64,000 nucleotides of DNA from Glandiceps talaboti (GCF_964340395.1 NC_135554.1:12080251-12144250), one strand, 5' to 3'; positions 13,490 to 26,690 are shown, counted from the first letter of the stretch. Program-made: numbers and translations. Notes: generated by a model not told the origin, from the sequence alone.

Positions 13490-14324
13490 GGTAACAGGAC
13501 AAATGCCCCCCTGGACAAACGCCCCGTAGGACAAATGCCCCCCTCCCCCGGACAAATGCCCGGGAACAAATGCCTACTTTAGGACTATGGCACACTATTT
13601 GACCAAGAAAGGCATGTGTTTATATTTTATATTAGACCAGGATCAGCGAAATTGTTGCCGATTTCGAGATTCGTCATGTGCCGGACTTTTTGCGGGGAAT
13701 AGCCCACAACCTCCGGTTTTGAATATTATAGTAATGTTTAGTATTTATGCAATCAGATGCCGGAGTCCTATTAAGTGTCTTATTTAAAAATCAAATCCCG
13801 TGTTTATCGCACTTTGTTTTTTGTATTTTTCTGTGTTGCCGTCACAATTTCAGTCTTTGTTTAGCATGCCCCAGATACAATGTGTATGTGTATATAACAG
13901 TGACTGTGTGCGAGTTAAGTCATTTTTAACATAAAGTACACAACCCGAAATCACGCATTTCTTGGTCGAATTAAACATCTTCCCGGCCAGCTTCGGTCCA
14001 TTCATGAATAATACAATTGAAGCTATAAAAAGTGTATTTTAAGTAAGCCTCCCCAAAATTCACTTTTCCTTGTCAAATTAGTGGCTTTATAAGCTTTATA
14101 TCCCCATATTTGGTCGAATTCAACATCTTCTGTCTATTCATCCGTTATACAATAAAAGTGATAAAACCATATTTTAAGTGTACTCCCCAAAATCTGGATT
14201 TTTTGGATCCGATTCTCTATTCGTAGGCAATGGCAATCCTGCCGGGGGCGTTTCTCCAGGGGAATTTGTCCTACGGGGGCGTTTGTCCAGGTGGCATTTG
14301 TTCGGGGCCGTTTGTCCTAGAACC
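13490..14324. mobile_element. 835-bp non-autonomous inverted-repeat element with 9-bp target-site duplication
   Basis: Ends are GGTAACAGGACAAATGCC and, inverted, GGTTCTAGGACAAACGG. Several GGACAAAYGCCCC-like subterminal repeats follow at each end, in opposite orientation. The flanks carry the direct repeat ATATCAAAT (13481-13489 and 14325-14333). The paralogous site in copy C (22149-22157) has one ATATCAAAT and no insert, which defines the element exactly. Internally there is an imperfect direct repeat (starting TGGTCGAATT at about 13964 and 14113). No transposase is encoded. A 9-bp duplication is typical of Mutator-like elements but does not by itself fix the superfamily. Confidence 0.88.
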
Positions 14325-14878
14325 ATATCAAATACGCCCTGGCTAAATGACTATGCGACCTTATTTGTGATGGCGTGCCCCCTTTCAAGTTTCATTGATT
14401 GAGTAGATTGTTTGTTAAAATACGTAGGACGTTAAATAAGATCTCAGGATTCATCAGCAAATATTAGCCATCGGCACCGTCGGTTCGTGCTTGTCATATT
14501 GAGTATTCTGTGACGATGAAATTTCATTGAATAGGAAAAAAGTTAAAACCCTTCAACAAACGAAAGGCCTTGAATATTATATACGGATGACGCTAACAGC
14601 CCTGCTTGCTTGACATTTAGTCATTTATCAAACTGTCATCTTGTACATGTATACTCAGTTACACTTAATGGTCGCTGTCCTTCGCGTGACCTACCTGTAC
14701 TGGCTTTAGACGCACCAAACGCATTGAGGAATTCGACATACAAAACACCAAATGAATAAGCCTGTCCACCAATCAAAAAGAATATGATGAAAGTGCCAAA
14801 TGCAACAGCCCAGCCGAATCCACCATCTGGAGGTTTACACTCGTCTGTGTCTGTCCTTATTCGTTTTGAATCGGCCAT

Positions 14879-15320
14879 TTTGTCCTTTATAGCTAAAGTT
14901 CAGAGCTGAAAGTTCATATATTTTAGAACAATGTGTTTACAATTATACAGGCGATAACATTAACCCATGCATGCAGTATGTACCTCTCAAAGTTGAAGTG
15001 CAATGAGCGGTCACCTCGAATGACCTTCTTGATGCAGACTGTCCACGAATTGGTATTATCGTAGGGACATCATACCGAGACACATCACACTATGTAGTGT
15101 GTACTCTACCGAGTATCAGCTGTTCCACTAGCCTAAGCTGTGCATGTTTCACCGGTGTTTTTGAAGGGTTAAAATCAAAGCTGGAATAAGACATTGCATG
15201 TTGTTAAATGTTCACAAGTTGAAAACAAGTACTGTATATATTTGTCTGCACATGCGCAAATTAGAATATCGAGTACAGTTCCGGTAGAAAGAAGGATCAT
15301 GCTATGAGTCATTGACTAAT
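14879..15320. promoter_or_regulatory. 5' flank and probable promoter of gene B, conserved with gene C
   Basis: The 440 bp upstream of the gene B ATG match 22664-23100 upstream of gene C, including the stretch starting TTTTAGAACAATG. No clear TATA box or core motif could be assigned, so this is a promoter candidate by position and by conservation from duplication only. Confidence 0.4.
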
Positions 15321-15323
15321 ATA

Positions 15324-15843
15324 AGGCTGGAGTCAGAATTTACTTTGATCAAACAAGAATCGCAGGTCCCCCACCCCCATCGCGTTCTCAAAAAAACGCC
15401 CCCCCAAAAAAAAAAAAAAAAAAAATGAACCCAAGAATTTTCGTAGCCCCCTCCCGGCTACCCATATATTTAAATGTGTAATGATACAGTACCCCCCTCC
15501 ACCGCTCCACTCCAGAGTTGTACAGGTACACTACATTAAAGTAACAGTGGAAATGTTCAACTTCAGGATCTATACACAACAATGCTAGATTTCTTTACAA
15601 ATATATGTGGGTTTGCGAAAAGGGTCTCACATTGGGCTGTACTTTGAGATACTTAGACAGTAGGGGTTTATCTTTCAATCTTGATTATGGGCAGAAACAG
15701 CACCCCCGTGATAGCTAGCGGGAAGGGTGTAGAAGGGGGCCCCCTCCCACAGTAATGCACTTTAAAAGAGTAAGGTCATGCATAAGGCCATTTATTGGCA
15801 TAACATTTCAAACCATACACATTATCAAATGCCATACAGTACT

Positions 15844-15937
<94 letters not shown>

Positions 15938-15978
15938 CAGTTAGAGACAGACAGAGGCAGACAGACAGACAGACAGTC

Positions 15979-16013
<35 letters not shown>

Positions 16014-16319
16014 GTCAGAGACTAGAGAGAGGGATACAGACAGACAAGAAGGCATACACAAATACATTCGTATGGCCCAACCCATCACTAAATATAGGCT
16101 TCAGAAGGTATTGCGGCAAAGCCACAATAATTTTTTTTAAATTACTCGGTAAGTGACCACTTCAGAGGTTTAATTTAATTCAAATAATGAGCAAAATATT
16201 TAGGGGCCCCCTTTCAGACCATCAGAATTTTCATGCCCTTCCCCCTTTGAACCCTCATTTTTTACCTATGGCCACTCCCCCCCCCCCCCCCCCGCTGCCG
16301 TAAATTCTGACTCCAGCCT
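15324..16319. mobile_element. About 1-kb non-autonomous element with 20-bp perfect terminal inverted repeats
   Basis: Left end AGGCTGGAGTCAGAATTTAC at 15324 and its exact reverse complement ending at 16319. The paralogous region upstream of gene C (about 23095-23110) lacks the insert. Inside are (GA)n at 15850-15934, (CAGA)n to about 16015 and a run of C near 16278-16293, with no coding capacity. The target-site duplication is unclear; TAATA at 15317 and 16319 is one candidate. Superfamily not assigned. Confidence 0.82.
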
Positions 16320-17149
16320 AATAAAGTTTATCAGCTTGGTAGATCAAATGATTCCAATGGTTCTAACACACAAACAGTTCAAAGTTGTTTAAGCATTGAG
16401 CTTTTGATTCATCTTTGTCGACGATCCTCACCAGAATAACAAATTCCATAGTTAGAGCTGACCACTAGGTGGCGGTATGGTCAGTCGATTGTAAATGTTA
16501 TTCAGACGCTTGACAAAGTCATAGACCCTACTCGTGTAGGGTCTATGGACAGATCCACATCGCAAAATTACACGCATAATTGCACATAATGGCTCGCCTA
16601 TTGTCTACATAGGGGTGGTCAAAAGCTATAGTGATCCGAGTCAAAAGTAAACACTTTAAGTAAGGCCATATTTTAAACAATGGAAATTCGGGGTGGGTTA
16701 TATTTTAGAGTAAGGTAATTGAGAGGATCACTTTTTTAGCACAACTGCTTAGGAGGAGGGTCACATTTTATGTCACAGACCTGGCCTGGAAACCCCCTCC
16801 TGTAATTATTGAAGGCTCTTTAACGTTAACTACACGAGAAGCTATTGAACTAAATATCTATAGTATGTTTAATATCAAAATGTTCGATCTCGTGTATGAT
16901 TATTTAAATACAACGTAACGTTAATGGCTTGGTAATGACCTTGGAGAGGCCACGCACACATTGTAGGTTGATTGAGCTATGGGAAACATAGGAAACCATA
17001 TTTCTTAGGGTGAGTTCCTTGCAACACTTAAAACATTTCTCTCTTAATGACCACGTCATACAATTATGGCATTGTCAATTTGTTACTGTATTTTACCTGG
17101 TCAAACTTTCTCACGTGGTGTTCGCTATTTCACAATTAGTTTAGCACAC

Positions 17150-17405
17150 ACACATGTATACTAACACACATACGCATGCATGCATGCATGCACGCACGCA
17201 CACACAAACAGCCATACATGCAACCATACATACAACCATACATACAACCATACATACATACATACATACATACATACAACCATACATACATACATACATA
17301 CATACATACATACATACATACATACAGACATACATACATACAACCATACATACATACATACATACATACATACATACATACATACATACATACATACATA
17401 CATAC
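17150..17405. repeat. (CATA)n microsatellite near the junction of the two duplication copies
   Basis: TGCA, CATA and CAACCATA units. It lies between the end of the first duplicate and the start of the second (17495), so the array sits close to the duplication breakpoint. Confidence 0.93.
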
Positions 17406-18417
17406 ACAATTAGGTTATGAGGCGGTTATATTTGTTTGCATATTTTTATATAACTCTAGATGTGGTCATCTGATATACACGTGGTCACTGAAACCTTATT
17501 TAACATCTTGTTCTAATAAAGGTCATTACTGAAGCTGGCATTAGCACGTACAAGTACATGGCTGATAAACATGTTTACCATAGACATCCAACAGAATGCA
17601 TCACACTTTGAACTTGTTTGCTACAACTCTATGATTAATAGCAACTTGATTTTACAGATCAGCTGAGACAAGTGTGACGTTAGGCATTTGTAATATTTAG
17701 CTTACCATGACAGGGTAGCTATCGTATAAGGCCATGTTTTTGTTATTTATGCGTACGCCATTAAATACATTATCGCATACATCTATAAGTGTAAACATGT
17801 CTTCTAACACTATACCTCTGAATGACATGACGTGTCAGAACTCATTGACTTTTCTGACGGTTACATTCCTTAGTTTAGACATGTGTTGCTTGAGTAATTG
17901 TCACTGTTTTTGTAAAAAATATATTCTGGCCATTGCAATGCGGTTCTTTAAATAAACCTGTGAAATAATGTAAACCATTTTCAGGTGATTCAGAATTTTT
18001 GCCTTTTCAAACTCCCTCAATGTTCCTTGTGTATGTTGATTCAACCTGTGTTTTGATAAATTTGTTGAATTTACTAAATGATTTTCAAGTTTAAAAAAAA
18101 CAAGATCTCACATATCGTTAGGATTTCAAAATGTTAACTTGATCATGACAAGTAAAACATAAACTGGGAAAATAAATGTGTCTGATTAATTTGTTACTAC
18201 GGCCTTTGTTTGTTTGTTTGTTTAATCAATTAATTAATCAATCAATCAATCAATCAATTGAATGAATGAATGGATGGATGAATGAATGAATGAATGAAAA
18301 TAACATTATGCTACTTTTTATATAAAAATGTTCTGTAGTCATATCGTCTTCTTGTGATCCTTACACAACAATTCGAGCAATAACGTTTACTGTCATTTTC
18401 CATTTCTCCAGGAAACT

Positions 18418-18666
18418 TCATTGACTATTTCCTTCTGTTTCATCTTTCGTATCGTTGGAACATTTCTCTTCGCTTCTCTCTTTTTTCCTATTGACAATGT
18501 ATTTATCTGCTACTGGAGCAAGAAAAGCACAGATTGCTGACACGATGTACAGCATACCGATAAGGTAGTAAGCACCATCGTAATCCCCCTCAATGTCCCG
18601 CATCCATCCTGTTATTAGAATGATAGAAAATAGTCATCACTTTGGTAGATCAAGTGAATGACAAGG

Positions 18667-18697
<31 letters not shown>

Positions 18698-20813
18698 CAT
18701 ACATACATACATACACACACACATACATACATACATACATACATACATACATACATACATACATACATACATACACACACACATACATACATACATACAT
18801 ACATACATACATACATACATACATACATACATACATACAGACAGACTCATACACAAGCACAATCGACAGCACGCACTGCCCTTTACATTGTATTAACATC
18901 AAACCTACCTGCAACGGGTGAAGCAAGCGTAGCACCTATTGATTGTGCTTGTAAATAAAACATCATAGCATGGTCAACTTTACTAGTATCAAGTAACTGA
19001 TGTAGGACCACTGGGAATACTGGTATAAAACAGGCCATGGATACACCAAGTAGAATAACAAAGACAAGTTGACCTGTAAAACATTTACAAGTAGAGTAAA
19101 ACATAATTTGTAAAGAAACAAACCCAATTACTCATATATGTTGGAGTTTAATATCTCTCCAACATATATGGGGTACCACACTAGCGACCAAAATATTCTT
19201 AGAATGGTATAAAGTTTTTCTAGTGATGTTTTAACTTTTAATAACAACATTAATTGATGAGGATATTCTTTGGCAGGAGAAGAAGTCGTTAGCCAGACAT
19301 ACTGAATGCTGCATCATCGGAAATATAGTTTTGTCGTACAATGAATGAATCGGTGGTTAAACCTTGTTTGCAACCACAAATAATCTGGTCGTGGTTATCA
19401 ATACGAACGCAGAAGAATAATCTTTCTAAACACCCGATGGACAATCTTTCTAAACACCCGAGATTGCGTATTACCAAATAATCCCACAATCCTTTGCAAT
19501 TTGCACCTGGGCAAGTTCAGTTTGTAATACAAACAGGCTATCGTGTCAATGATTAAATTTAATGTTTACCTGTATATGTTGAAGTGTGTATGCTAATAAT
19601 ACTTGCAGTTCCTGCTACTGCTATGCTAACACCATACAGCATGGCAGGTTTCAATTTCTTTGAAACTCCACCAAGTATTCCCCAGAATATCCGTCCCAGG
19701 AATTGAGTCATTCCCATTAGCGCAGGTAACGAAGAACTACGTAAGCTTGGTATGCCATAGTCTCGCCCTCGTTTCACCTGTGTAAGTAGCAATAGAACGC
19801 ATCGTATTAATAGAGTGTCTGGATTATTACGTATTACACAGATAGTCATATTGGGAATGGGTTATCAACTTACAATGTGAGAAATTGCTGCATAGTTTCC
19901 TGCCTGGGTTCCAAATCCAGATACAATGATCAGAACAAAGGCCATGTTCGTGAATAATGACCAGTCAAAGGCACCTTTTAAGTTCGTTTTACAATTGGCG
20001 AAACACCCGGGAGCTTCACTACCTTTCGCTCTCTCCTTCACATTGTCTATAACCTCAGCCTGTAGGTTTGATTCACGCTGATCGAACAGTGACATATATG
20101 TTGGATTTAGTTCTACTTCGCTGTCTAGTTGCGGGGAATACCTTCCGTTTTCAGGTACATTTTCAATGTCTTCATTATTTGAAGTACTGATTCCCTTCTC
20201 ATACACCTGTGTGTTCATACTTTTATTTTTCTTCTGTTTTATGCAATGGTACACTTCAATCGGTCTGTAAAGGGCACCGGCTACACATATGTTAAGGTTC
20301 AGCGCCGAAAGGATGAGAAGTGTTCCCCGCCAACCATACTCGTCTACAAGCACTTGAGCTGTAAATGACACTACAAACTGTCCAGCTCCGGTCCCTGATA
20401 AGGCAAAACCTAAAGCCAACGGAAGTCTGTTGGTGAAGTAGCGTCGTATAATTGCTAATGCTGGTAGTAGAAGAAACCAGTGCCATAATCCTAAGTGAAT
20501 AAACACAACAGTTTTGTCATATCTGAAAAACAAATGCACTGTACTGTATCTGACTATCTGTGTATACAATCATAAAAAGTACTAATCAACTAAAATTCGT
20601 TTACTTAGAATCAGATAATTATATTTTGAAAACACTGATGAGGCTTGTAGCAAAGACGAGGAAAGTACAAAGAAAGGACCTGAACTTCAATCTGTGATTG
20701 TGTACTGCATTTATATAAAAGTAAACACACACACACACACACACACACACAGACGGACACAGACAGACACATACATACAGATACACACAGACAGACATAC
20801 ATACATACATACA

Positions 20814-20845
<32 letters not shown>

Positions 20846-22663
20846 CATACAGACAGACAGACACATACACGCACAAACATACGCAGGTACGCAGAGACAG
20901 ACAATCAGATAGACATACACGCAGACAGACAGACAGACACACACACACAGACATATACATACACACACACACAGACACATATATATTAAAGTACAGTTTG
21001 AAGTATTAACAAAGCTCCCATACTGACTGTCTGAAGTGATGAATTGTAAAGAATGACAAACCAAAAAAGTCCATTTTTAATTTTCTGAACAATTCATAGA
21101 CTTCAAAATCGTCATACCTGTTTACTAATATGGAAAATACTTACCAGTAAAAATTCCGTAAATGAAATAAATCTGACCAATACTGGTCGCGAACGAGGTG
21201 GCAAATAAGCCAATCGAGGAGAGAATTCCACCAATCATGGCCACTGTACGATATCCATATTTGTTGATTAATGCCATGGACAGTGGAAAACTTACAATCC
21301 CAGGGCTAAAGTATAGAGCACCTATCCATGCTGTGTAACAACAAGCAATACAAAATGTATATGTTTAATATGAATACACACTGTATATTAGTCATGATGA
21401 CAGCAATTACAATTTTACGTATTGTAATATTTAATGCTGAATAAAATTAGGAGCTATTCCAATAATAATATTTGCTTTAATCACGTATATAGAAAGCGTG
21501 AGATGACGTTCAACACAGAAAAGTAGGTTTTCACGTATGGATAATGCAAGTTTACTAACGAAGACTGAGTGACCAGTTTCATATCTGCATATCAGGGAGC
21601 TCCACAATTACAGCTGGTGTAGGCTTGGTGTTTATTAAGTCCTGGGACATTACAGCCAAAATGATGTAGGTTTGGTGTTTATTAAGTCATGGGACATTAC
21701 GTTTTTGACACAAAGCACAGACAAGTAACAAACTTCTTACTTGTCTGAATACAAAGATAGGCATATTTCGACTCTAGACTAACAACAACACAATAAACAC
21801 AGCATGATCCATGATTGCCCAATCACATTCAACATTGCTATTCTTTCTCAGTGCAGTAAAAACAGGCCTCTAAAGAAAAAAATTGAGATGGACTTGATTA
21901 TTTTAATGGTTGCAATTGTTTATTTTCTAACTGATAATCGACATTTCAACTTGACGACTTCTACATCCCCACTGTGCATGTCACATATGTAATTGTTTAT
22001 TTTGCCTTAGAAATTGTCGGAGGGTGTGTAATAAATGTCATGTTGCATGAGTAATGCCCCAAACCAAGATCATTTTAGCTGTAAATTCGACAAGGCGTTG
22101 CAACTTGCAAGTGATGGCAGGCTGTAACTCTGATTATGGAGTCATCATATATCAAATACGTTCAGGCTAGCTAAATGACTATGTGACCTACTTTGTGATG
22201 GCGTGCCCCCTTTCAAGTTCCATTGATTGAGTAGATTGTTTGTTAAAATACGTACGACGTTATTTAAACAGGGCCTCAGGATTAATCAGCAAATACTAGC
22301 CACCGTCGATTCGTGCTTGCCATATTGAGTATTCTGTGATGCTGAAATTTCATTTGAACAACGTGAAAAAAAATCAAAATGCGTTCTATTGAGCCGCAAC
22401 TTGGCACCCTTAAATTAACGGATGATGCTAACGGCCCTGCTTGTTTTACGACATTTACCAAACTCTTCACGTGACCTACCTGTACTGGCTTTAGACGCAC
22501 CAAACGCATCGAGGAACTCGACATACAAAACACCAAATGAATAAGCCTGTCCACCAATCACAACGAATACGATGAAACTGCCAAGCGCAACAACCCAGCC
22601 GAATCCACCATCTGGAGGTTTACACTCGTCTGTGACTGTCCTTATTCGTTTGGAATCGGCCAT
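18418..22663 (-). CDS. Monocarboxylate transporter-like gene C (SLC16 family), six exons, open reading frame
   Basis: Twelve-helix major-facilitator transporter expected in a plasma membrane; substrate not predictable here. Exons on the minus strand: 22480-22663 (ATG, MADSKRIRTV), 21145-21330, 19874-20490, 19570-19777, 18909-19073 and 18418-18608 (stop). Lengths 184, 186, 617, 208, 165 and 191 nt join with phases 1,1,0,1,1 into 516 residues, a usual SLC16 length. TM1 has PPDGGFGWVVALG. TM5 has YFTNRLPLALGFALSGTGAG. A hydrophilic loop of about 100 residues separates TM6 and TM7. The C-terminal tail differs from gene B after KYIV because of one extra T in a T-run at about 18480-18486, giving a shorter acidic tail. 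Tails vary in this family, so the protein may still work. This is the best candidate in the cluster for a working gene. Confidence 0.88.
18668..18845. repeat. (CATA)n microsatellite in intron 5 of gene C
   Basis: Two similar CATA arrays with CACACA breaks; homologous in position to 10296-10400. Confidence 0.95.
20724..20985. repeat. (CA)n/(CATA)n/(CAGA)n microsatellite in intron 2 of gene C
   Basis: Mixed simple repeat, homologous in position to 12466-12660. Confidence 0.95.
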
Positions 22664-24059
22664 TTGGTCCTTTATAGCTAAAGTTCAGAGCTGAAAGTTC
22701 ATATATTTTAGAACAATGTTTTGACAATTCTACAGGCGATAACATTAACCCATGTATGCAGAATGTACCTCTCAAAGTAGAAGTACAATGAACGGTGACC
22801 TCGAATGACCTTGATGCAGACTGTCGACGGGTATTACCATAATCACATCGTACTGAAACACATCACACTATGCTGTGTGTGCACTAAACTGCTGTTGTAG
22901 CAGCTGTTCCACTTGCCGAAACTGTTCATGTTCCACCGGTGTTTCGAAGGGTCAAAATCAAACCCGGCATAAAACATTGTATGGTTTTAAACGTCCACAT
23001 GTTGAAAACAAGGATAACCTGTCTGCACATGCGCAAATTAGGAAACCGTGCACAGTTCCGGTACGATAGAACTAGAAGGGTCATGCTATGAGCATTTGAC
23101 TACGAAAGTTCACCCGCTTGGTAGATCCAATGATTCACAAAGGTTATAACACACAAACAGTTAAAAGGTGTTTTAATTAAGCATAATGTTGTCTTGATTG
23201 GTCGACCACCCTCATCAGAATAACAAATTCCATAGTTTATGGCTGACCACTAGGTGGCGGTATGATCCGTCGATTGTAGATGTTATTGTGTGGTACGTAC
23301 AATTAAGTCGTATGTAATATTTAATATGAACTCTTAGATGTTTACAGGAACATGTAAGTTATAAAGGCAATTTTATAAACGACGGAAACCTTCAGTAATC
23401 ATAAGAATGGGGGGGGGGGGGCACTTCAAGTAGTACAAATCAGTTCTCAGGGGAAGGCCATATTTTAGGCAATGGAAATAAGGGGAGGGTCATATTTTAA
23501 AGAAAGGAAGTTGAGAGAGGGTCACTTTTTAGCACAACGGACTAAGGGAGGGTCACATTTTATGTCACAGACCGGGCTTGATACCCACCTTGTAATTACT
23601 GAAGGCGCCCTAACGTTAAATAAACGAAATGCTATTTAACTAAATGTATATTTAAGGTATATCTCTAATCAGAATGTTCGTTCGTGTATAATATGACTAT
23701 TTAAATATAGCGTAACGTTAACGGCGTGGTAATGACCTTGGAGAGGTCACTCACTCACTGATTGACATTGTAGGTTGATTGGTGAGTCATAAGAAATGTT
23801 GAAAATAATATTTCTCAGGGTGAATTCTTGGCAACTCATACAACATTTCTCTCTCAATGACTTCAATTATGAAATTGTCAATTTGTTAGTGTCTTAACAC
23901 CTGGTCAAATTAAACTTTCTCACGTGGTACTCGACATTTCACAATTAGTCTAGCATACACAGATACACACACTCGCGCTTGCTTGCACTCACTTTGTATT
24001 AAGGCCAATATTCATGTCCACTCTTTCCTGGTGAACTACATGATAATTTGCTTTGAAAT

Positions 24060-24520
24060 AATACATATATGTATATATAGTTGATGCATGACCAAATTTA
24101 CATTACATATTTGTTTACATATAATGTTTTTCATTACACACACACTAGTGTAACAAAAATACTATTTGTTGCATTCATCAAGTTATTTCTTCAAGGGTCA
24201 CATTATAACAAAATGCACATTTCTATAAATTGCCAACATGTGATATCATCATATCTGTAGAACTGAAGAAAATGACTAACTTACATTGCCATGTCAACAT
24301 GATACATTTTTGTAATACTGCTTGCAACGTGTACACTATATATATGATCCTCGAACAAACTGTCATCATATACCCGTATGAACTGATAACCCTGGAAGTA
24401 CGATAGCTCACTGTATATCTAAAGACGTAATCTTGATAGCCTGCAATATGATCTTAAACCTTACACAGAGAAAATGTGCTGGCAGTTCGCCTTTAATAAT
24501 AGAGTCTAGTATAATGAAGC
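24060..24520. repeat. Diverged duplicated block, copy 1
   Basis: Matches about 26690-27190 in the same orientation. Shared marks include GTGTAACAAAAA, TTGCCAACATRTGA and AATAATAGAGTCT. No open frame is conserved between the copies, so it looks non-coding. Confidence 0.65.
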
Positions 24521-26690
24521 ATGGAGAAATTAAGTATATTTATAGTTGACCTGGTAGCATACGCAACCACTCTGCACGTATGCCGTGGTCACCCTTTCTA
24601 CATTGTATTCTATACTAAGAACATAAGTCTACTGTGGAAGCACATTGTGTATGGATACAGAATATATTGTAAGACTTTTGATGTATTTAATTTAATCTTG
24701 ATGGTGGCGACTTTGGCCGTCTATAAAGCGAGAATTTTGGAAAGAAGAGATATTGAACAAATAATAAGAGAAGAAATATTTTATATTATAATAAGAACAA
24801 AATGTTGAAAGAGTTTGCTAATGTTTTGTGAGCTACGTTTACACAATGTATATATTCTTTCAAAGGGATATAAGTAAAAGATGACTTTTGAAAAAAAAAT
24901 ATCAGCATCTCAATTTATAGTAAATAATTATAATAAATCAAAATATAATTGCCAGTTGTTGGTGGTTTAAATTTTATCCAACTGTGTGGCTAATTTCATT
25001 AAATAACATGCATGGTCATCCTTTTAACAGCGCAGTATACTGTGGTACTTTCAAACTGTAGTATGTAATTTGTCATTTACATTGGCCAGGTGAAGGTGTA
25101 AATAAAGCCAGATTAAGCTATAACAAAAACAAAACGTAAGTCTACAAAGCCAAGTCTAAAATCGATGACTACTATTGTTTACTATATTAGTTATTACTAA
25201 CATCTGTAAAAATTTACTTGCTCACGTCAGCCTTTGTTAACGTTAATTCTCCAGGTACCGGTACATAATTTATCATTTTGTCCACAAACTCTTTCCATTT
25301 TTAAGTCAGGGACCGAGATCCTCTAACGTTAGGGGAATAAATCAGACTACATACAATGTTCATGGTCAACTTAGAAACGTTTTAGAAGTAGCCACTGAGC
25401 AAATCAAATTTTCTAAGCTCCATGTCTATGCGTAGTTCTCTCCTGCGTGTTCTCTTCTAAAGTGATTCCATACTTTATTCCAACTTTAAATTCTTAGTAA
25501 CCTAAATTATACAATGCTCAAATGATTTGACGATAAAATCGTCAACACATTAAATTAAGAAACTAAAGATTGTTTTTGCCCGCCTTAATTCAATGCAAAT
25601 AATATTAAAAAATAAGCTAAACTATTTGATCGAATCATTGTTCTTCCAGCTGACCTGTGATTAATGATTAATTGACAATACAATGATCTTTTTAACCTCT
25701 ATAGGAATACTATTCGCGAAATGTAAGTATGAATTCAGGACAACTAAGAGGTCTCTACGACTTCGCGTTACACATCAGAACTTTGCTCAAAACCTGAATC
25801 TAAATTATCATGAGACATAAAATTGTGGAAAATTACAATTATCGGAAGGTTGTGTTCTGTTATCCGTCGTATTATTATTTTTTTATTTTTTATTTTTTAC
25901 GGCTTGGGATAAGCCTTGGAAGAGAAAACAAATGTCATGAATTTGTAATTACTACATGTGTTTCGGTTCAGACATGACACTGTTCATACATGTCGCCAAA
26001 CACCTAGTTAGAGAAATGATATCTTTTATAGCGATGGCTGACATGGGTGTCAAGAAAATATGTACATTAATATCGTATGTCTGGAGATGTCATTCAAGTT
26101 AAAGTTTAGTGTTCTGTGTTTTATTTCTATGATGCTCATAATTATGCATGACGTAATTTGCTATCTTAGGAAGCTTATCTCCTATGCGTGACCTAATGTA
26201 ACGCCCATAGCCTGAGCGTCGCATGTTTTAGCTACTCAGGTAGCTGCCGCGATGAACATCTCTCCTGGTTCTGGCTTTGGAGTGACGAACTCAGGGCTTT
26301 GATAAATAAAGTCTATGTTCCAGTTATACAGCATACATCGTCTCTATGCAGTCTATCCTTTTACTACAATACTGGCCGATCTTAAATTTTGATGTACCCT
26401 TTAATAAGGTGCTACGTTACCCAGTGCATGACATTCGTGTATTTGTTTTGGAACATCAGATCTTGTAATACAAAAGGTTTATGGCAAAATGAAACTGTTT
26501 ATAGATTATATGTCAACTAACGCCAATCATTAAACTAGATATCCCAGTTTGAACTGCTAAAACTGTAACAGCGTCACATTCTGAAGGGCATCTGTCAATC
26601 AACGCATGACAAGAGAAAGTCTGATTCCAAGATCTATCTTGACCCAAGGCATAAACTCTATGGTGCTTTTGTACCAACATTTACACTATA
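24520..26690. other. AT-rich intergenic sequence, no gene seen
   Basis: A 95-codon plus-strand ORF (24521-24808) begins at a credible ATG context but has no recognisable domain and is not conserved in the second copy of the neighbouring duplicated block. I see no splice-linked exons or repeats of known family. Confidence 0.5.

Larger units (their letters stand above)
10023..14878 (-). pseudogene. Monocarboxylate transporter-like gene B (SLC16 family), six exons, frame broken in exon 3
   Basis: Exons on the minus strand: 14695-14878 (ATG, MADSKRIRTD), 12822-13007, 11537-12143, 11238-11445, 10498-10662 and 10023-10237 (stop). All boundaries are GT-AG and phases run 1,1,0,1,1 as in gene C. TM1 motif PPDGGFGWAV and TM5 motif YFTNRLPLALGFALSGTGAG are present; exon 4 has the GRIFWG helix. 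Exon 3 is 607 nt, whereas an open exon here needs 2 plus a multiple of 3. Relative to C it has a 12-nt deletion after LLLPA and two extra bases in a TG run in the TM6-TM7 loop (about 11865-11880). This shifts the frame, so the protein would end early, after TM6. The rest of the gene is well kept, so it is a recent pseudogene, a segregating allele, or an assembly error in a TG run. Confidence 0.8.
8872..17150. repeat. Tandem duplication copy 1 (contains gene B)
   Basis: Collinear with 17495-23960: shared downstream flank (from about 8872 and 17495), all six exons, most introns, the 5' flank, and a far-upstream block ending near TTTCACAATTAGT (about 17140 and 23950). Differences are mainly insertions in copy 1 (13490-14324 and about 15324-16319) and microsatellite length. 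Confidence 0.9.
17495..23960. repeat. Tandem duplication copy 2 (contains gene C)
   Basis: Partner of 8872-17150. Exons are the most conserved parts, and introns align with indels. It lacks both inverted-repeat insertions seen in copy 1. Confidence 0.9.

Noticed and set aside
13490-14324. CRISPR-like array of short repeats (GGACAAATGCCCC)
   Set aside because: Repeats are few, touching, inverted between the ends, and lie in an animal-type intron. They are subterminal repeats of a mobile element.
24521-24808. 95-codon ORF with hydrophobic segments after gene C
   Set aside because: No homology that I recognise, no conserved frame in the duplicated block, and ORFs of this size are expected by chance in this much sequence.
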